Source of the DNA: Gemmatimonadota bacterium
GTDB lineage: Bacteria; Gemmatimonadota; Gemmatimonadetes; Longimicrobiales; RSA9
Length of the DNA stretch: 44,316 nt
Assembly (NCBI GenBank): GCA_039715185.1
Contig: JBDLIA010000020.1
Location: 1 to 44,316, forward strand
Reading direction: 5' to 3'
A program made the position numbers and the translations under genes. Below the pieces are notes generated by a model, which was given only the letters and a program-made list of their open reading frames with translations, did no database searches and was not told the DNA's origin. Below are positions 25,124 through 34,106 of this stretch, piece after piece (within the stretch, counting starts at the first letter, position 1; each line of letters opens with the position of its first letter).

Positions 25124-25141
25124 TGTGCAACGGTACACTAG
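25120..25141. repeat. 22-bp MITE-A remnant or palindrome at a stop codon
   Basis: CTAG, then TGTGC and AACGGTACA, then CTAG. The right part is the exact reverse complement of the MITE-A left end (CTAGTGTACCGTT). The first CTAG contains the TAG stop of the lipoate ligase-like gene. It is best read as an internally deleted MITE-A in inverted orientation. A regulatory palindrome for the ABC transporter operon is the alternative, since the arms CTAGTGT/ACACTAG are symmetric. Confidence 0.55.
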
Positions 25142-25172
25142 GTTCGGACCCCTGACCGGAGCGCCCACGAGG

Positions 25173-26774
25173 ATGAGTCGGCACCATCGTCGGATCGGCA
25201 CGGTGGCCCTGAGCGCGGCCCTCGCGGCGGGGGTGATCGCCTGCGGAGCCGACGCGCCGTCCGCCGCGGGACGCGCGCTCGTGGTCGGCGTGCGCAGCGA
25301 CTTCAGCGGCTTCAACTCCATCACCAACAGCAGCCAGTACACCGACGAGCTCATCAAGTACGCTCTATTCACCCCGCTCGTGCAGTACGATGAGCAGCTC
25401 CGCGTGCGTCCGTGGCTGGCCGAGTCCTGGCGACTGGAGGGCGACACGGCGGTGGTGTTCACGCTCCGGGGCGACGTCGCGTGGCACGACGGCGAGCCGG
25501 TGGACGCCGGGGACGTGGTCTTCACCTTCGAGCGCGCCAAGGACCCCGAGGCGGCGTCGCTGCTGGCCGAGGCTTACCTGACTCGGGTGGCGCGCGCGGA
25601 GGCCGTCGACGCGCGCACGGTCCGCTTCGTCTTCGACCGCCCACACGCGCAGGCATTGGAGGATTTCTGGTGGGCGCCGATGCCCGAGCACCTGCTCGCC
25701 GACGTACCCGTAGCCGAGCTCCGCAACGCGCCGTTCAACCGCGCCCCGGTGGGCAGCGGCCCGTTCCGATTCGCCGAGTGGCGCGCGGCCGAGCGCCTGG
25801 TGTTGGAACGCAACGACGCCTTTCCGGAGGCGCTCGGCGGGCCGCCCGAGGCGGCTCGGGTGGTGATCCGGGTGATCCCCGAGGCCGCGACCCGACTCAC
25901 CGAGCTGGTGACGGGGGGAATCCACGCGGACATAGACATCGCACCCGACCAGGCGGACGATGTGGCCGGGTCCGAGGACCTCCGCCTGCTCTCGTTCCCC
26001 GGTCGGACGGTCTACTTCGTGGCGTGGAACAATCGTCGCGAGCCGTTCACCGACCCTCGAGTGCGGCGCGCGCTGACGCACGCGATCGATCGCGACGAGA
26101 TCATCGCGGCGCTGCTGGGTGGATTCGGCGCGCCGGCCACGAGCCCGATTCCGCCGTGGAGTCCGCTGTCGCCGGAGGTGGAGCCGCTGCCCCACGACAC
26201 CGAGGCCGCGGAACGCCTCCTGCTGGAGGCCGGCTGGGAGGACGGGGACGGGGACGGCGTGCGCGAGAACGGCGCAGGGGATCCGCTCCGGTTCACGCTG
26301 CTCAGCAGCGACCGAGCCTTGAACCGCGCGGTGGTCGAGGTCGTCCAGGCGCACCTGCGCGAGGTGGGCGTCGACGTACGCCTGCAGGTCACCGAGTTCC
26401 AGACGATGCTCGCGCAGTTCCGCGCGCGCGACTACGACGCCGCATTCGCCAACTGGGTGCTGGACAACTTCCAGGTCGGCTCCGCGCCCTTCGCTCTCTT
26501 CGACTCGGAGCAGGCCGGCATACCGGGGTCGGCCAATCGCACGTCCTTCTCGAACGCCACGGCGGACAGCCTGCTCGACGCCGGGCGCGCGCCCTCGGAC
26601 CCGGACCTGGCGCGCTCGACCTGGGGCGAGTTCGTGCGGCTGCTGAAGCGGGAGCAGCCGGCCACCTTCATGTTCTGGCTGGACGAGCTGGCCGGAGTCG
26701 GGTCGGACGTCGCGGGCGTGGACATGGATCCCCGGGGCGAATTCCGCGGCCTCGCCGGCTGGGCGCCGCGCTGA
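25173..26774 (+). CDS. Peptide ABC transporter substrate-binding lipoprotein (SBP family 5)
   Basis: 533 residues from an ATG at 25173. A signal peptide with a lipobox (AAGVIAC, Cys 24) predicts a lipoprotein facing the periplasm. The fold and motifs are those of the DppA/OppA group: LFTPLVQYDEQLRVRPWLAE, WHDGEPVDAGDVVFTFERAK, PVGSGPFRFAEW, FTDPRVRRALTHAIDRDEII. Ligands in this family include di- and oligopeptides and nickel complexes; no feature selects one here. It is the first of five consecutive genes that make a complete importer. An earlier in-frame start at 25125 lies inside the MITE remnant and is less likely. Confidence 0.93.
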   Translation: MSRHHRRIGTVALSAALAAGVIACGADAPSAAGRALVVGVRSDFSGFNSITNSSQYTDELIKYALFTPLVQYDEQLRVRPWLAESWRLEGDTAVVFTLRGDVAWHDGEPVDAGDVVFTFERAKDPEAASLLAEAYLTRVARAEAVDARTVRFVFDRPHAQALEDFWWAPMPEHLLADVPVAELRNAPFNRAPVGSGPFRFAEWRAAERLVLERNDAFPEALGGPPEAARVVIRVIPEAATRLTELVTGGIHADIDIAPDQADDVAGSEDLRLLSFPGRTVYFVAWNNRREPFTDPRVRRALTHAIDRDEIIAALLGGFGAPATSPIPPWSPLSPEVEPLPHDTEAAERLLLEAGWEDGDGDGVRENGAGDPLRFTLLSSDRALNRAVVEVVQAHLREVGVDVRLQVTEFQTMLAQFRARDYDAAFANWVLDNFQVGSAPFALFDSEQAGIPGSANRTSFSNATADSLLDAGRAPSDPDLARSTWGEFVRLLKREQPATFMFWLDELAGVGSDVAGVDMDPRGEFRGLAGWAPR

Positions 26775-26775
26775 C

Positions 26776-27759
26776 GTGTTAAGGTACGCCGCACGCAGGA
26801 CCCTGGGGGCGATCCCACTTCTGCTCGCTGTCGCGACGCTCATCTTCATCGTGCTCGACTTGGCGCCGGGGGATCCCGCGGCGCTCTACTTCAACCCCAA
26901 CGTACCGCCCGAGGTGGTGGAGCAACTGCGGCGGAACCTGGGGCTCGACCAGCCGCTCGTCACGCGCTACGGAAAGTGGCTCGGCTCCTTTCTGACGGGC
27001 GACTTCGGCTACTCGTTCGCGCAGAATCGGCCGGTCGCCCAGGTCATCGGCGACGCGCTGCCCAACACCCTCCTGCTGGCCTTCGTCGCGCTGGCGGCGA
27101 TGTTCGCGATAGGCATCGTTGTGGGCGTCCTCCAGGCGGTCCGTCAGCACCGCTGGGTGGACCGCGTGCTCAGCGTAGGCGCGCTCTTCTTCTATTCGAT
27201 GCCGTCCTTCTGGCTCGCGCTGATGCTGATGCTCCTGTTCTCACTCAAGGCGCACCAGTGGGGCTTGCCCATAGCGCTCCCGGCCACCGGGATCACCAGC
27301 GTCGACTACGAATTCCTGAGCGCCTGGGGGAAGCTGACGGACAGGCTTACCCACCTCGTCCTGCCGGCGGCTACCCTCACGCTGGTGCTCGCGGCCGGCG
27401 TCGCCCGGTACACGCGGGGGCAGATGCTGGAGGTCATCCGCCAGGATTACATCCGCACGGCGCGCGCGAAGGGTCTGCCCGAGCGCACGGTGATCCTGAA
27501 GCACGGCCTGCGGAACTCGCTGATCCCCGTAGTCACGCTGCTGGGGCTGTACCTGCCGCTCCTGTTCAGCGGCACGGTGTTCGTGGAGACCATCTTCTCG
27601 TGGCCGGGCATGGGCCGCGTGATCTTCGACGCGATCTTCCAGCGCGACTACCCGGTGATCATGGCGACCAGCTTCATCTTCGCGGGCCTGGTCGTGCTGG
27701 GTAACCTGCTGGCCGACCTCCTCTACGCGGTTGTGGATCCGCGCATTCGCTATGACTGA
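26776..27759 (+). CDS. Peptide ABC transporter permease (DppB/OppB type)
   Basis: 327 residues from a GTG one base after the previous stop. About six transmembrane segments begin with the typical N-terminal helix (LGAIPLLLAVATLIFIVLDL). The coupling-loop EAA-type motif is DYIRTARAKGLPERTVILKH, followed by GLRNSLIPVVTLLGLYLPLL. The protein forms half of the inner-membrane channel together with the DppC-like subunit. GDFGYSFAQNRPV and FSWPGMGRVIFDAIFQRDYP are family signatures. Its end overlaps the next gene by eight bases. Confidence 0.94.
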   Translation: MLRYAARRTLGAIPLLLAVATLIFIVLDLAPGDPAALYFNPNVPPEVVEQLRRNLGLDQPLVTRYGKWLGSFLTGDFGYSFAQNRPVAQVIGDALPNTLLLAFVALAAMFAIGIVVGVLQAVRQHRWVDRVLSVGALFFYSMPSFWLALMLMLLFSLKAHQWGLPIALPATGITSVDYEFLSAWGKLTDRLTHLVLPAATLTLVLAAGVARYTRGQMLEVIRQDYIRTARAKGLPERTVILKHGLRNSLIPVVTLLGLYLPLLFSGTVFVETIFSWPGMGRVIFDAIFQRDYPVIMATSFIFAGLVVLGNLLADLLYAVVDPRIRYD

Positions 27760-28654
27760 GCCGCAGGTCGCCGAGTCCCCGGATGCCGGGGCGCCCCCGG
27801 AGAAGGGCGATTCCCAGTGGGCGATAGCGGCGCGCCACTTCCGCCGCAACGGCCTGGCGCTGGGGGGGTTGGCGCTGGTGGTCCTGCTGACGCTCCTGGC
27901 CGTGTTCGCGCCGCTCGCCGCGCCCTACGACCCCATCGCCCAGGACGACATCGTCGCGACGAGCTTCCTGGCCCCCTCCTTCGCGCACCCGCTGGGCACG
28001 GACCTGTTCGGGCGGGACGTTCTCACCCGGATCATCTACGGCGCCCGCATCTCGCTCGCGATAGGCTTCCTCGCGGTCGCGATCGCGGTGACACTGGGCA
28101 CCATGCTGGGCGCCGTCGCCGGGTACTTCGGCGGCTGGGTGGACAGCGCCATCATGCGCTTCACCGATACCGTCCTGGCGTTCCCGCGGCTCATCCTCCT
28201 GATCCTCATCGTGGCGCTGTTCAGCCCCTCGGTGCTGCTCATCATCCTGGTCCTGGGGTTCACACAGTGGCCCGGCACCGCTCGCATCGTGCGCGGGGAG
28301 GTGCTGTCGCTGCGTGAGCGGGAGTTCGTCCAGGCCGCGCGCGCTCTCGGCTTCGGCGCGGGGCGCATCATCGCGCGGCACATAGTCCCCAACGTCCTCG
28401 CGCCGGTCATCGTGGCGGCGACGCTCGGCGTGGGGAACACCATCGTCCTGGAGGCCGGCCTCAGCTTCCTGGGGCTGGGCGTGCAGCCGCCCATGCCCTC
28501 CTGGGGGAACATGGTGGCCGACGGCCGCCAGAATCTGATCGGCGCGTGGTGGGTGGCCACGTTCCCGGGGCTCACCATCGTGCTGACGGTGCTCGCGTTC
28601 AATCTGGTGGGCGATGGGCTGCGCGACGCCCTGGACCCGCGCCTCCGCCAGTGA
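27752..28654 (+). CDS. Peptide ABC transporter permease (DppC/OppC type)
   Basis: 300 residues from an ATG at 27752 inside the end of the DppB-like gene. It has an N-terminal cytoplasmic stretch, a first helix ([20 protein letters not shown]), and the DppC signature [20 protein letters not shown]. The EAA loop is [20 protein letters not shown], followed by [11 protein letters not shown]. The C-terminus has [20 protein letters not shown], typical of this subunit. It is the partner of the DppB-like permease. The stop overlaps the following ATPase gene by four bases (GTGA). Confidence 0.94.
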   Translation: MTEPQVAESPDAGAPPEKGDSQWAIAARHFRRNGLALGGLALVVLLTLLAVFAPLAAPYDPIAQDDIVATSFLAPSFAHPLGTDLFGRDVLTRIIYGARISLAIGFLAVAIAVTLGTMLGAVAGYFGGWVDSAIMRFTDTVLAFPRLILLILIVALFSPSVLLIILVLGFTQWPGTARIVRGEVLSLREREFVQAARALGFGAGRIIARHIVPNVLAPVIVAATLGVGNTIVLEAGLSFLGLGVQPPMPSWGNMVADGRQNLIGAWWVATFPGLTIVLTVLAFNLVGDGLRDALDPRLRQ

Positions 28655-29724
28655 GCGATCCGGGCGCGGTGAGCGCCGCCGATCGGGTGGCCGACGAGGC
28701 CGCGGAGGGCCCCCATCCCATCCTGCGCGTACGCGACCTGCGGACCCATTTCCGGACCGAGCGAGGAGTCGCGCGGGCCGTCGATGGGGTGGGGTTCGAC
28801 CTGCACCAGGGCGAGGTCCTGGGCATCGTCGGCGAGAGCGGGTGCGGCAAGTCGGTGACCTCGCTGTCGATTCTGGGTCTGGTGCCGGACCCGCCCGGCC
28901 GCGTCCTGGAGGGCAGCTCGGTGAGCCTGCGAGGGCGCGAGCTGGTGGGCCTGCCGGAGCGGCAGATGCGGGCCATCAGAGGCGCCGACATCGCGATGAT
29001 CTTCCAGGAGCCGATGACCTCGCTGAACCCGGTGTTCCCGGTGGGCGAACAGGTGGCGGAGTCGCTACGCCTCCACCTGGGGATGGGGCGCAAGGCGGCG
29101 TGGTCCAGGGCCATCGAGTTGCTCGACCTGGTGGGCATCGCGGGCCCGGCACAGCGCGCCGGCGAATACCCGCACCAACTCTCCGGCGGCATGCGGCAGC
29201 GCGTCATGATCGCCATGGCGCTGGCGTGCGAGCCCGACGTGTTGATCGCCGATGAGCCCACCACCGCGCTGGACGTGACCATTCAGGCCCAGATCCTGGA
29301 ATTGATCGCCGAGCTGCGCGAGCGCATGGGGATGGCGGTGCTGCTCATCACGCACGATCTGGGAGTGGTCGCGGAAACGTGCGACAGGGTCCTCGTCATG
29401 TACGCGGGCCAGGTCGTGGAGCGCGGTCCCGTGGGCCCCATCTTCGACGACCCGCGCCACCCCTACACCGAGGGCCTGCTCGGCGCGGTGCCGCGGCTGG
29501 GAGCCGAAAGGGATCGGCTCACGGTCATTCCGGGCCAGGTGCCGTCGCCGCTCGCCTGGCCGCAGGGGTGTCGCTTCCGGGACCGCTGTCCGTACGCGTG
29601 GGAGCGGTGTCGCGAGGCGCCACCGGAGCCGGCGGATGACCCGGGCGCGCGCTGTTGGCTCGAGGCCGAACCCGCCCGACGGGTGGACGGCGGATTCGCG
29701 GTGGGCGTGGGAGGGTCCGCGTGA
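28651..29724 (+). CDS. Peptide ABC transporter ATPase (DppD/OppD type)
   Basis: 357 residues from a GTG overlapping the DppC-like stop. Walker A is GESGCGKSV, the ABC signature LSGGMRQRV, and Walker [13 protein letters not shown], followed by the switch His in LLITHDLGV. The C-terminus contains [15 protein letters not shown] and [15 protein letters not shown]. The Cys cluster there is characteristic of the oligopeptide/dipeptide ATPase C-terminal domain and can hold an Fe-S centre in relatives. It is predicted to pair with the DppF-like ATPase. The first 22 residues before [11 protein letters not shown] are poorly conserved, so the start is likely but not certain. Confidence 0.94.
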   Translation: MSDPGAVSAADRVADEAAEGPHPILRVRDLRTHFRTERGVARAVDGVGFDLHQGEVLGIVGESGCGKSVTSLSILGLVPDPPGRVLEGSSVSLRGRELVGLPERQMRAIRGADIAMIFQEPMTSLNPVFPVGEQVAESLRLHLGMGRKAAWSRAIELLDLVGIAGPAQRAGEYPHQLSGGMRQRVMIAMALACEPDVLIADEPTTALDVTIQAQILELIAELRERMGMAVLLITHDLGVVAETCDRVLVMYAGQVVERGPVGPIFDDPRHPYTEGLLGAVPRLGAERDRLTVIPGQVPSPLAWPQGCRFRDRCPYAWERCREAPPEPADDPGARCWLEAEPARRVDGGFAVGVGGSA

Positions 29725-30737
29725 AGGCCGAGGCGCTGGTGCAGGTGCAGGACCTCGTAAAGAGCTTCCCCGTACGGAGGGGTGCGTTCGGCCGGGGCGT
29801 CGGCGCGGTGCAGGCCGTAGCGGGAGTGGATTTCGAGGTGCGACGTGGGGAGACGCTGGGCCTCGTGGGCGAGTCCGGCTCCGGCAAGTCGACGACCGGA
29901 CGGGCGCTGCTGCGCCTCATCGAGCCCACATCCGGCGTGGTGCGGTTCGATGGGCGCGATGTGGGCAGCCTGGACAGGGCCGGCCTGCGGGCGCTGCGGC
30001 GCCGCGCGCAGATCGTGTTTCAGGACCCGTTCGCCTCGCTGAATCCACGCATGACCGTGGGCGGGGCGTTGCGCGAGGTGCTGCGCGTACACCGGCTCGC
30101 CGCCGGCGAAGCGGCCGAGCGCAGGGTCAACGAGCTGCTGGGGATCGTCGGTCTGGCGCGCGAGCACGCCGGTCGATACCCCCACGAATTCAGCGGCGGG
30201 CAGAGGCAACGCGTGGGCATCGCGCGCGCGCTGGCGGTGGAGCCCGATTTCATCGTGTGCGACGAGCCGGTGTCCGCCCTGGACGTGTCGGTGCAGGCGC
30301 AGGTGCTCAACCTGCTGGCCCGTTTGCAGCTCGACCTGGGCATCTCCTACCTGTTCATCGCGCACGACCTGAGCGTGGTCGAGCACGTCAGCGACCGGGT
30401 GGCGGTCATGTACCTGGGAAGGATCGTGGAAACGGCTCCCGCCGCGACGCTGTATCGCGACCCGCGTCACCCGTACACGCGAGCCCTGCTGTCAGCGGTG
30501 CCGGTACCGCGACCGGGCGGCTCCCGCGACAGGATCGTCCTCACCGGCGACGTGCCCGACCCTTCCGCGCCGCCTCCCGGTTGCCCGTTCCACCCCCGGT
30601 GCCCGGATCCTCGCAAGGATCAGGAGTGCACGCTGGTGAGGCCACCGCTCGTGCAGATCGGGGTCGACCGCGCGGTGGCGTGCGTCAAGGAGGCTGCGGG
30701 GCCCGACCCCGGGCGGGCCGCCGCGGGCGCGGCCTAG
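29721..30737 (+). CDS. Peptide ABC transporter ATPase (DppF/OppF type)
   Basis: 338 residues from a GTG overlapping the DppD-like stop by four bases. Walker A is GESGSGKST, the signature [15 protein letters not shown], Walker [13 protein letters not shown] and the switch His in [14 protein letters not shown]. The C-terminal oligopeptide-type extension includes [17 protein letters not shown] and [11 protein letters not shown]. It completes the importer of binding protein, two permeases and two ATPases. All five genes are so tightly packed that they must be one transcription unit. No terminator was evident after its stop. Confidence 0.94.
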   Translation: MKAEALVQVQDLVKSFPVRRGAFGRGVGAVQAVAGVDFEVRRGETLGLVGESGSGKSTTGRALLRLIEPTSGVVRFDGRDVGSLDRAGLRALRRRAQIVFQDPFASLNPRMTVGGALREVLRVHRLAAGEAAERRVNELLGIVGLAREHAGRYPHEFSGGQRQRVGIARALAVEPDFIVCDEPVSALDVSVQAQVLNLLARLQLDLGISYLFIAHDLSVVEHVSDRVAVMYLGRIVETAPAATLYRDPRHPYTRALLSAVPVPRPGGSRDRIVLTGDVPDPSAPPPGCPFHPRCPDPRKDQECTLVRPPLVQIGVDRAVACVKEAAGPDPGRAAAGAA

Positions 30738-30823
30738 TCGCCCCGCTCCCGCACGGCCGACCCCGCGCGGACGCGCCTGGCGGCCATCGGGCGTGCGTCC
30801 GCACCCGGCATCACCATATGTTA

Positions 30824-30851
30824 TTGAAGCAGCATCCACGTGTGATACGTT
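30824..30851 (+). promoter_or_regulatory. Possible promoter of the GWxTD gene
   Basis: TTGAAG (30824-30829), a 16-nt spacer and TACGTT (30846-30851), about 26 bp before the start codon. The leader would be very short and has no clear ribosome site. Confidence 0.35.
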
Positions 30852-30877
30852 TTCGCTCCCTCGCGCGTTACATGTAG

Positions 30878-32977
30878 ATGATCGACTCCGCCCTCCTCCT
30901 CATGACGGCGGCGCTACAGGGCGCCGTCGGCTGTCTCCCGTGCGAACAATCTCAACAGCTCATCGCCAAGGGCGATACCGCCGGGGCGATGGCCGTCCTG
31001 CGGCAGGCGGCAACGAATGAAGCGCCGGCGGCGGTCTGGGGCGAGTACGGTATGCTCCTGGCCCAAACCGCGCCGCTGAATCCGCTCGACTACAAGCAGC
31101 GGCGAGAGGCCAAGCACGCCCTCGAGCGTGCGCTCGACGAGGACTACAAGAATCCCCGTTGGCTGTTCGGATTTTCGCTGCTGATGCGCAAGCGCGGGAG
31201 CATTGGTGACGCCAAGCGGGTCCTCGGCCGGGCGGTGGGCGAGGTCGAAGATGAGAGCCGGGATCTGGCCGCAGAGGACAGGGCGAGGATATACCTGGAG
31301 CACGCGCGGGCGATGGAGGAGTACGTTACGGACTACGACGGCTATCTCCCCATCAACCGCTTCATCCCGCGCAACTCCCCTTCGTGCAACATGCGCGGCC
31401 TCTTCTGCCTGAACTTCGCCCGCCCGAAGCGTTTCCACGAAAGGCTCTTCCAGTTCGATCCGCCGGACATGATGCGCGACGAGGCCGAAGAGATGTGGTC
31501 GAGCTTCGGCAAGGCGTTCGAGCTGCACCCGGCCAACGGTCAAGCCGCCGCGGGCCTGCTGGGCCAGCTGGCACGCGAGCGTCGTTGGGAGGAGTTTCGC
31601 GAAGTTGCGGAGCGGCATACTGCGTTCAGTGATACGTCGGGGTGGGCGCACATCTGGAAGGGCGCCGCCCATTTCCGTGCGGGCGATCCGGTCGCAGCTG
31701 AGCGCTTCTTCAAGGCCGGCATAGCGCGCCTGCAGCCGTCCGAGCGGGAGGTGTTGAACGACCTGACGGACATCGTTCTCAAGGACATCGCCGAACTGAT
31801 GGAGGGCATGGACTGGGACGAGCTCGGCAAGGTCCGGCGACACATCCTTGCGATCTCGGACCCCATGCGCATGACGCGGGAGAACGAGCGCGCCCTGGAG
31901 CACTGGACGAGGGTGGCGCTCGCCGAGTTGTGGTTCGGCAATCCGCTGTCGGGTAGCCGCGGCTACACCACCGAGCCGGGGCAGATCATGATTCGCTACG
32001 GGCGGCCGCGTTGGGTGCGCCAGATAGCCGGCACGACCATCAATCCTCGCTCCGGTCGGACGATCTTCTGGACCTACACCAAGGACCAGCCGAGCTTCAT
32101 CTTCGAGAAGAACCTGGGTTGGCGGCGCATGCGCCACGCGTTCAGCAGCTACAGCCGTGAGCACGCCAACGACCTGAAGAACTCCGTGCCGAGCGTGTTC
32201 CGGCCGACCTGGCTGAAGGACCTTCCGCACCAGGTGGTGCGCTTCAAGGGTGACCGCGCCGCGGCGAGCGTGGAGGTCTTCTTCCACCTCCCGGACGGCG
32301 GCCGCGATGCCGATTTCGACGGCATGGCGGGAGTGTACATTCTCCCGCTGAGGGTCGGGGACTCCGAACACAGAACCGAGCGCGAAGTGCAGATGGGTCC
32401 GGGGACCCGCCAGGTGGTCTTCCGGCTGCCGATGCGTCCCGGTACCTATCCCTACAGCGTGGAAGTCATGTCGGACGACCGCGAGGTTGTGGCCGTCGAC
32501 CGAGGCAGCGTGGTGGTCGGTGTCTTCGGCGATTGGTTGTCGACATCCGACCTGCTGATCGCGACCGAGATCGAGGCCCACAAACCGGTCGTGGAGACGC
32601 GCGCGGACCTTTCGATCACGGCCTCGCCGGACCTGAGCTTCGGGGCGGGGGACCCGATCGGCGTCTACTTCGAGGTGTACGGCCTGGGTGAGGCGAACGA
32701 CGCATCCCGGTATCGGGTCGAGGTGGAGCTCGAGGGGCGGCGCGGCCTGGTCGGGAGCATAGTGAGTTCGCTCGGACGACTTCTTCCGGGCGCGGGAGAC
32801 GATCCCACGAAGCTCTCGTGGGAGCGCGAGGTGCCGGCCGGCAGCGACAAGATTCCGGAATGGTTCACCCTGCAGATCCCCGACGCGGACACCGGTTCAT
32901 ACCAACTCCAGGTGACCATCACCGACCTGGTAGAGCGGACGTCATACGCCGCGCGGCGGGAAATTCGTATCCGGTGA
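30878..32977 (+). CDS. GWxTD domain protein with TPR-like N-terminus
   Basis: 699 residues from an ATG at 30878. A hydrophobic N-terminus (LLLMTAALQGAVGC) suggests export and possibly a lipid anchor at Cys 19, although the lipobox is imperfect. Residues about 25-330 look like repeated helices of the TPR kind, with FGKAFELHPANGQAAAGLLG as an example. Residues about 345-400 match the GWxTD domain, with the name motif in the variant form GYTTEPGQIMIRYGRPRWVR. The rest is predicted beta sandwich. GWxTD proteins are common in Gemmatimonadota and Acidobacteria and have no established function. No clear ribosome site precedes the start. Confidence 0.75.
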   Translation: MIDSALLLMTAALQGAVGCLPCEQSQQLIAKGDTAGAMAVLRQAATNEAPAAVWGEYGMLLAQTAPLNPLDYKQRREAKHALERALDEDYKNPRWLFGFSLLMRKRGSIGDAKRVLGRAVGEVEDESRDLAAEDRARIYLEHARAMEEYVTDYDGYLPINRFIPRNSPSCNMRGLFCLNFARPKRFHERLFQFDPPDMMRDEAEEMWSSFGKAFELHPANGQAAAGLLGQLARERRWEEFREVAERHTAFSDTSGWAHIWKGAAHFRAGDPVAAERFFKAGIARLQPSEREVLNDLTDIVLKDIAELMEGMDWDELGKVRRHILAISDPMRMTRENERALEHWTRVALAELWFGNPLSGSRGYTTEPGQIMIRYGRPRWVRQIAGTTINPRSGRTIFWTYTKDQPSFIFEKNLGWRRMRHAFSSYSREHANDLKNSVPSVFRPTWLKDLPHQVVRFKGDRAAASVEVFFHLPDGGRDADFDGMAGVYILPLRVGDSEHRTEREVQMGPGTRQVVFRLPMRPGTYPYSVEVMSDDREVVAVDRGSVVVGVFGDWLSTSDLLIATEIEAHKPVVETRADLSITASPDLSFGAGDPIGVYFEVYGLGEANDASRYRVEVELEGRRGLVGSIVSSLGRLLPGAGDDPTKLSWEREVPAGSDKIPEWFTLQIPDADTGSYQLQVTITDLVERTSYAARREIRIR

Positions 32978-32985
32978 TTCCTTGC

Positions 32986-33014
32986 TTGACACCCCGAAGG
33001 GGCCCCTCTAGTTT
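32986..33014 (+). promoter_or_regulatory. Sigma-70 promoter of the ExbB/TolQ gene
   Basis: TTGACA (32986-32991), a 17-nt spacer with a CCCC-GAA-GGGG palindrome, and TAGTTT (33009-33014). It lies just after the GWxTD stop, so the channel gene has its own promoter. Confidence 0.7.
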
Positions 33015-33089
33015 GCGACCCCTTCGCCAAATTCGCAGGCTCGCGCGCCTCGTGCTCGGGCCCGCATGGAACGATCGACGGAGGACTCC

Positions 33090-33788
33090 GTGAGCGGTCT
33101 TGGTTCCGTAAGCGCCGTACTGCTTCAGGTCCCGGGTCTCGAGACACAAGAGCTCAGTTTCTTTGAGCAGGTTGTCCAGATCTGGGAGGGCGGCGGCTTC
33201 ATGATGTACCCGTTGGCCGCTGCCTTTCTGGTGGGGGTCGTGATCATCGTTTGGAAGTTCTTCACGCTGACGTCTACGGCGTCGCGGACCAAGAGCCTCC
33301 TGCGTGACGTGGACGCCCTCCTCGCGGATCACCGCACGGACGAGGCGCTCACCCGCGCCCGCGAGTCGCGGACGCCCGCCGGCCGCATTCTGGTTGCGGG
33401 GCTGGAGCGCAAGAACGAGGGTACCGACCGCGTGATGAAGGCCATCGAGAACGTCGGCCTGATCGAAATGGCCGGCCTCGAGCGAGGGCTCGTGTGGCTC
33501 GCGACCCTGTCCAACGTGGCGCCGCTGCTCGGCTTCCTCGGGACGGTCATCGGGATGATCCAGGCCTTCCAGGCGATCGAGCTGGCCGGCGAGGTGGACG
33601 CCACATTGGTGGCCGGGGGTATCAAGGTGGCGCTGATCACGACCGCCGCGGGCCTCGCGATCGCCATTCCGCTGAACATCTTCCACAACTACTTCATCAC
33701 GCGGATCGACCGCCTGGTGCTCGATACGGAAGAGTCGGCGCAGAAGATGATCGACACGCTGCACGAACTGGAGGCGCGCACGGCCTGA
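33090..33788 (+). CDS. MotA/TolQ/ExbB proton channel family protein
   Basis: 232 residues from a GTG at 33090 with GGAGG at ideal spacing. An in-frame ATG at 33066 lacks a ribosome site. Three membrane segments are visible: GGFMMYPLAAAFLVGVVIIV, then APLLGFLGTVIGMIQAF, and ALITTAAGLAIAIPLNIF. The last two with the preceding ENVGLIEMAGLERGLVWLAT make the TolQ/ExbB channel signature. Such proteins assemble as pentamers around ExbD or TolR dimers and convert proton flow into work on the outer membrane. No exbD/tolR gene follows: a strong terminator does, so the partner must be elsewhere. TolQ or ExbB cannot be distinguished. Confidence 0.92.
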   Translation: MSGLGSVSAVLLQVPGLETQELSFFEQVVQIWEGGGFMMYPLAAAFLVGVVIIVWKFFTLTSTASRTKSLLRDVDALLADHRTDEALTRARESRTPAGRILVAGLERKNEGTDRVMKAIENVGLIEMAGLERGLVWLATLSNVAPLLGFLGTVIGMIQAFQAIELAGEVDATLVAGGIKVALITTAAGLAIAIPLNIFHNYFITRIDRLVLDTEESAQKMIDTLHELEARTA

Positions 33789-33825
33789 TCGAGGTCGCTG
33801 CCGGCTGTCCGGTCCGGTCGACAGG

Positions 33826-33859
33826 CCGCCGCCCGAGCTACCCGGGCGGCGGTTTTTTT
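33826..33859 (+). terminator. Intrinsic terminator after the ExbB/TolQ gene
   Basis: CCGCCGCCCG and CGGGCGGCGG form a perfect 10-bp stem with a 7-nt loop, followed by seven T. It ends a monocistronic exbB/tolQ transcript. The 250 bp between here and the next start hold no other gene. Confidence 0.92.
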
Positions 33860-34106
33860 CGTTTCATGGTCGTCCGGAAAAACATCGCACTTGCGCCCTC
33901 CCGGTGGTATCGTAGGGGTGCGCCGAAGGGGCGGGGTGCGGCAGGGCGGAGGATCTCGGCGCAATCCTCCGGTGTTCACAGACGGTACGGACGCGACGGT
34001 CTGGCGCATTGCCCGACTGGTGGGAGTGTATTCCCATCCAGGGCGGGCGTTGCTCGTGGCAGGCCTCGCCATTTCGCCGTACGTACGCTGGGTGGGCGGC
34101 AGGAGC

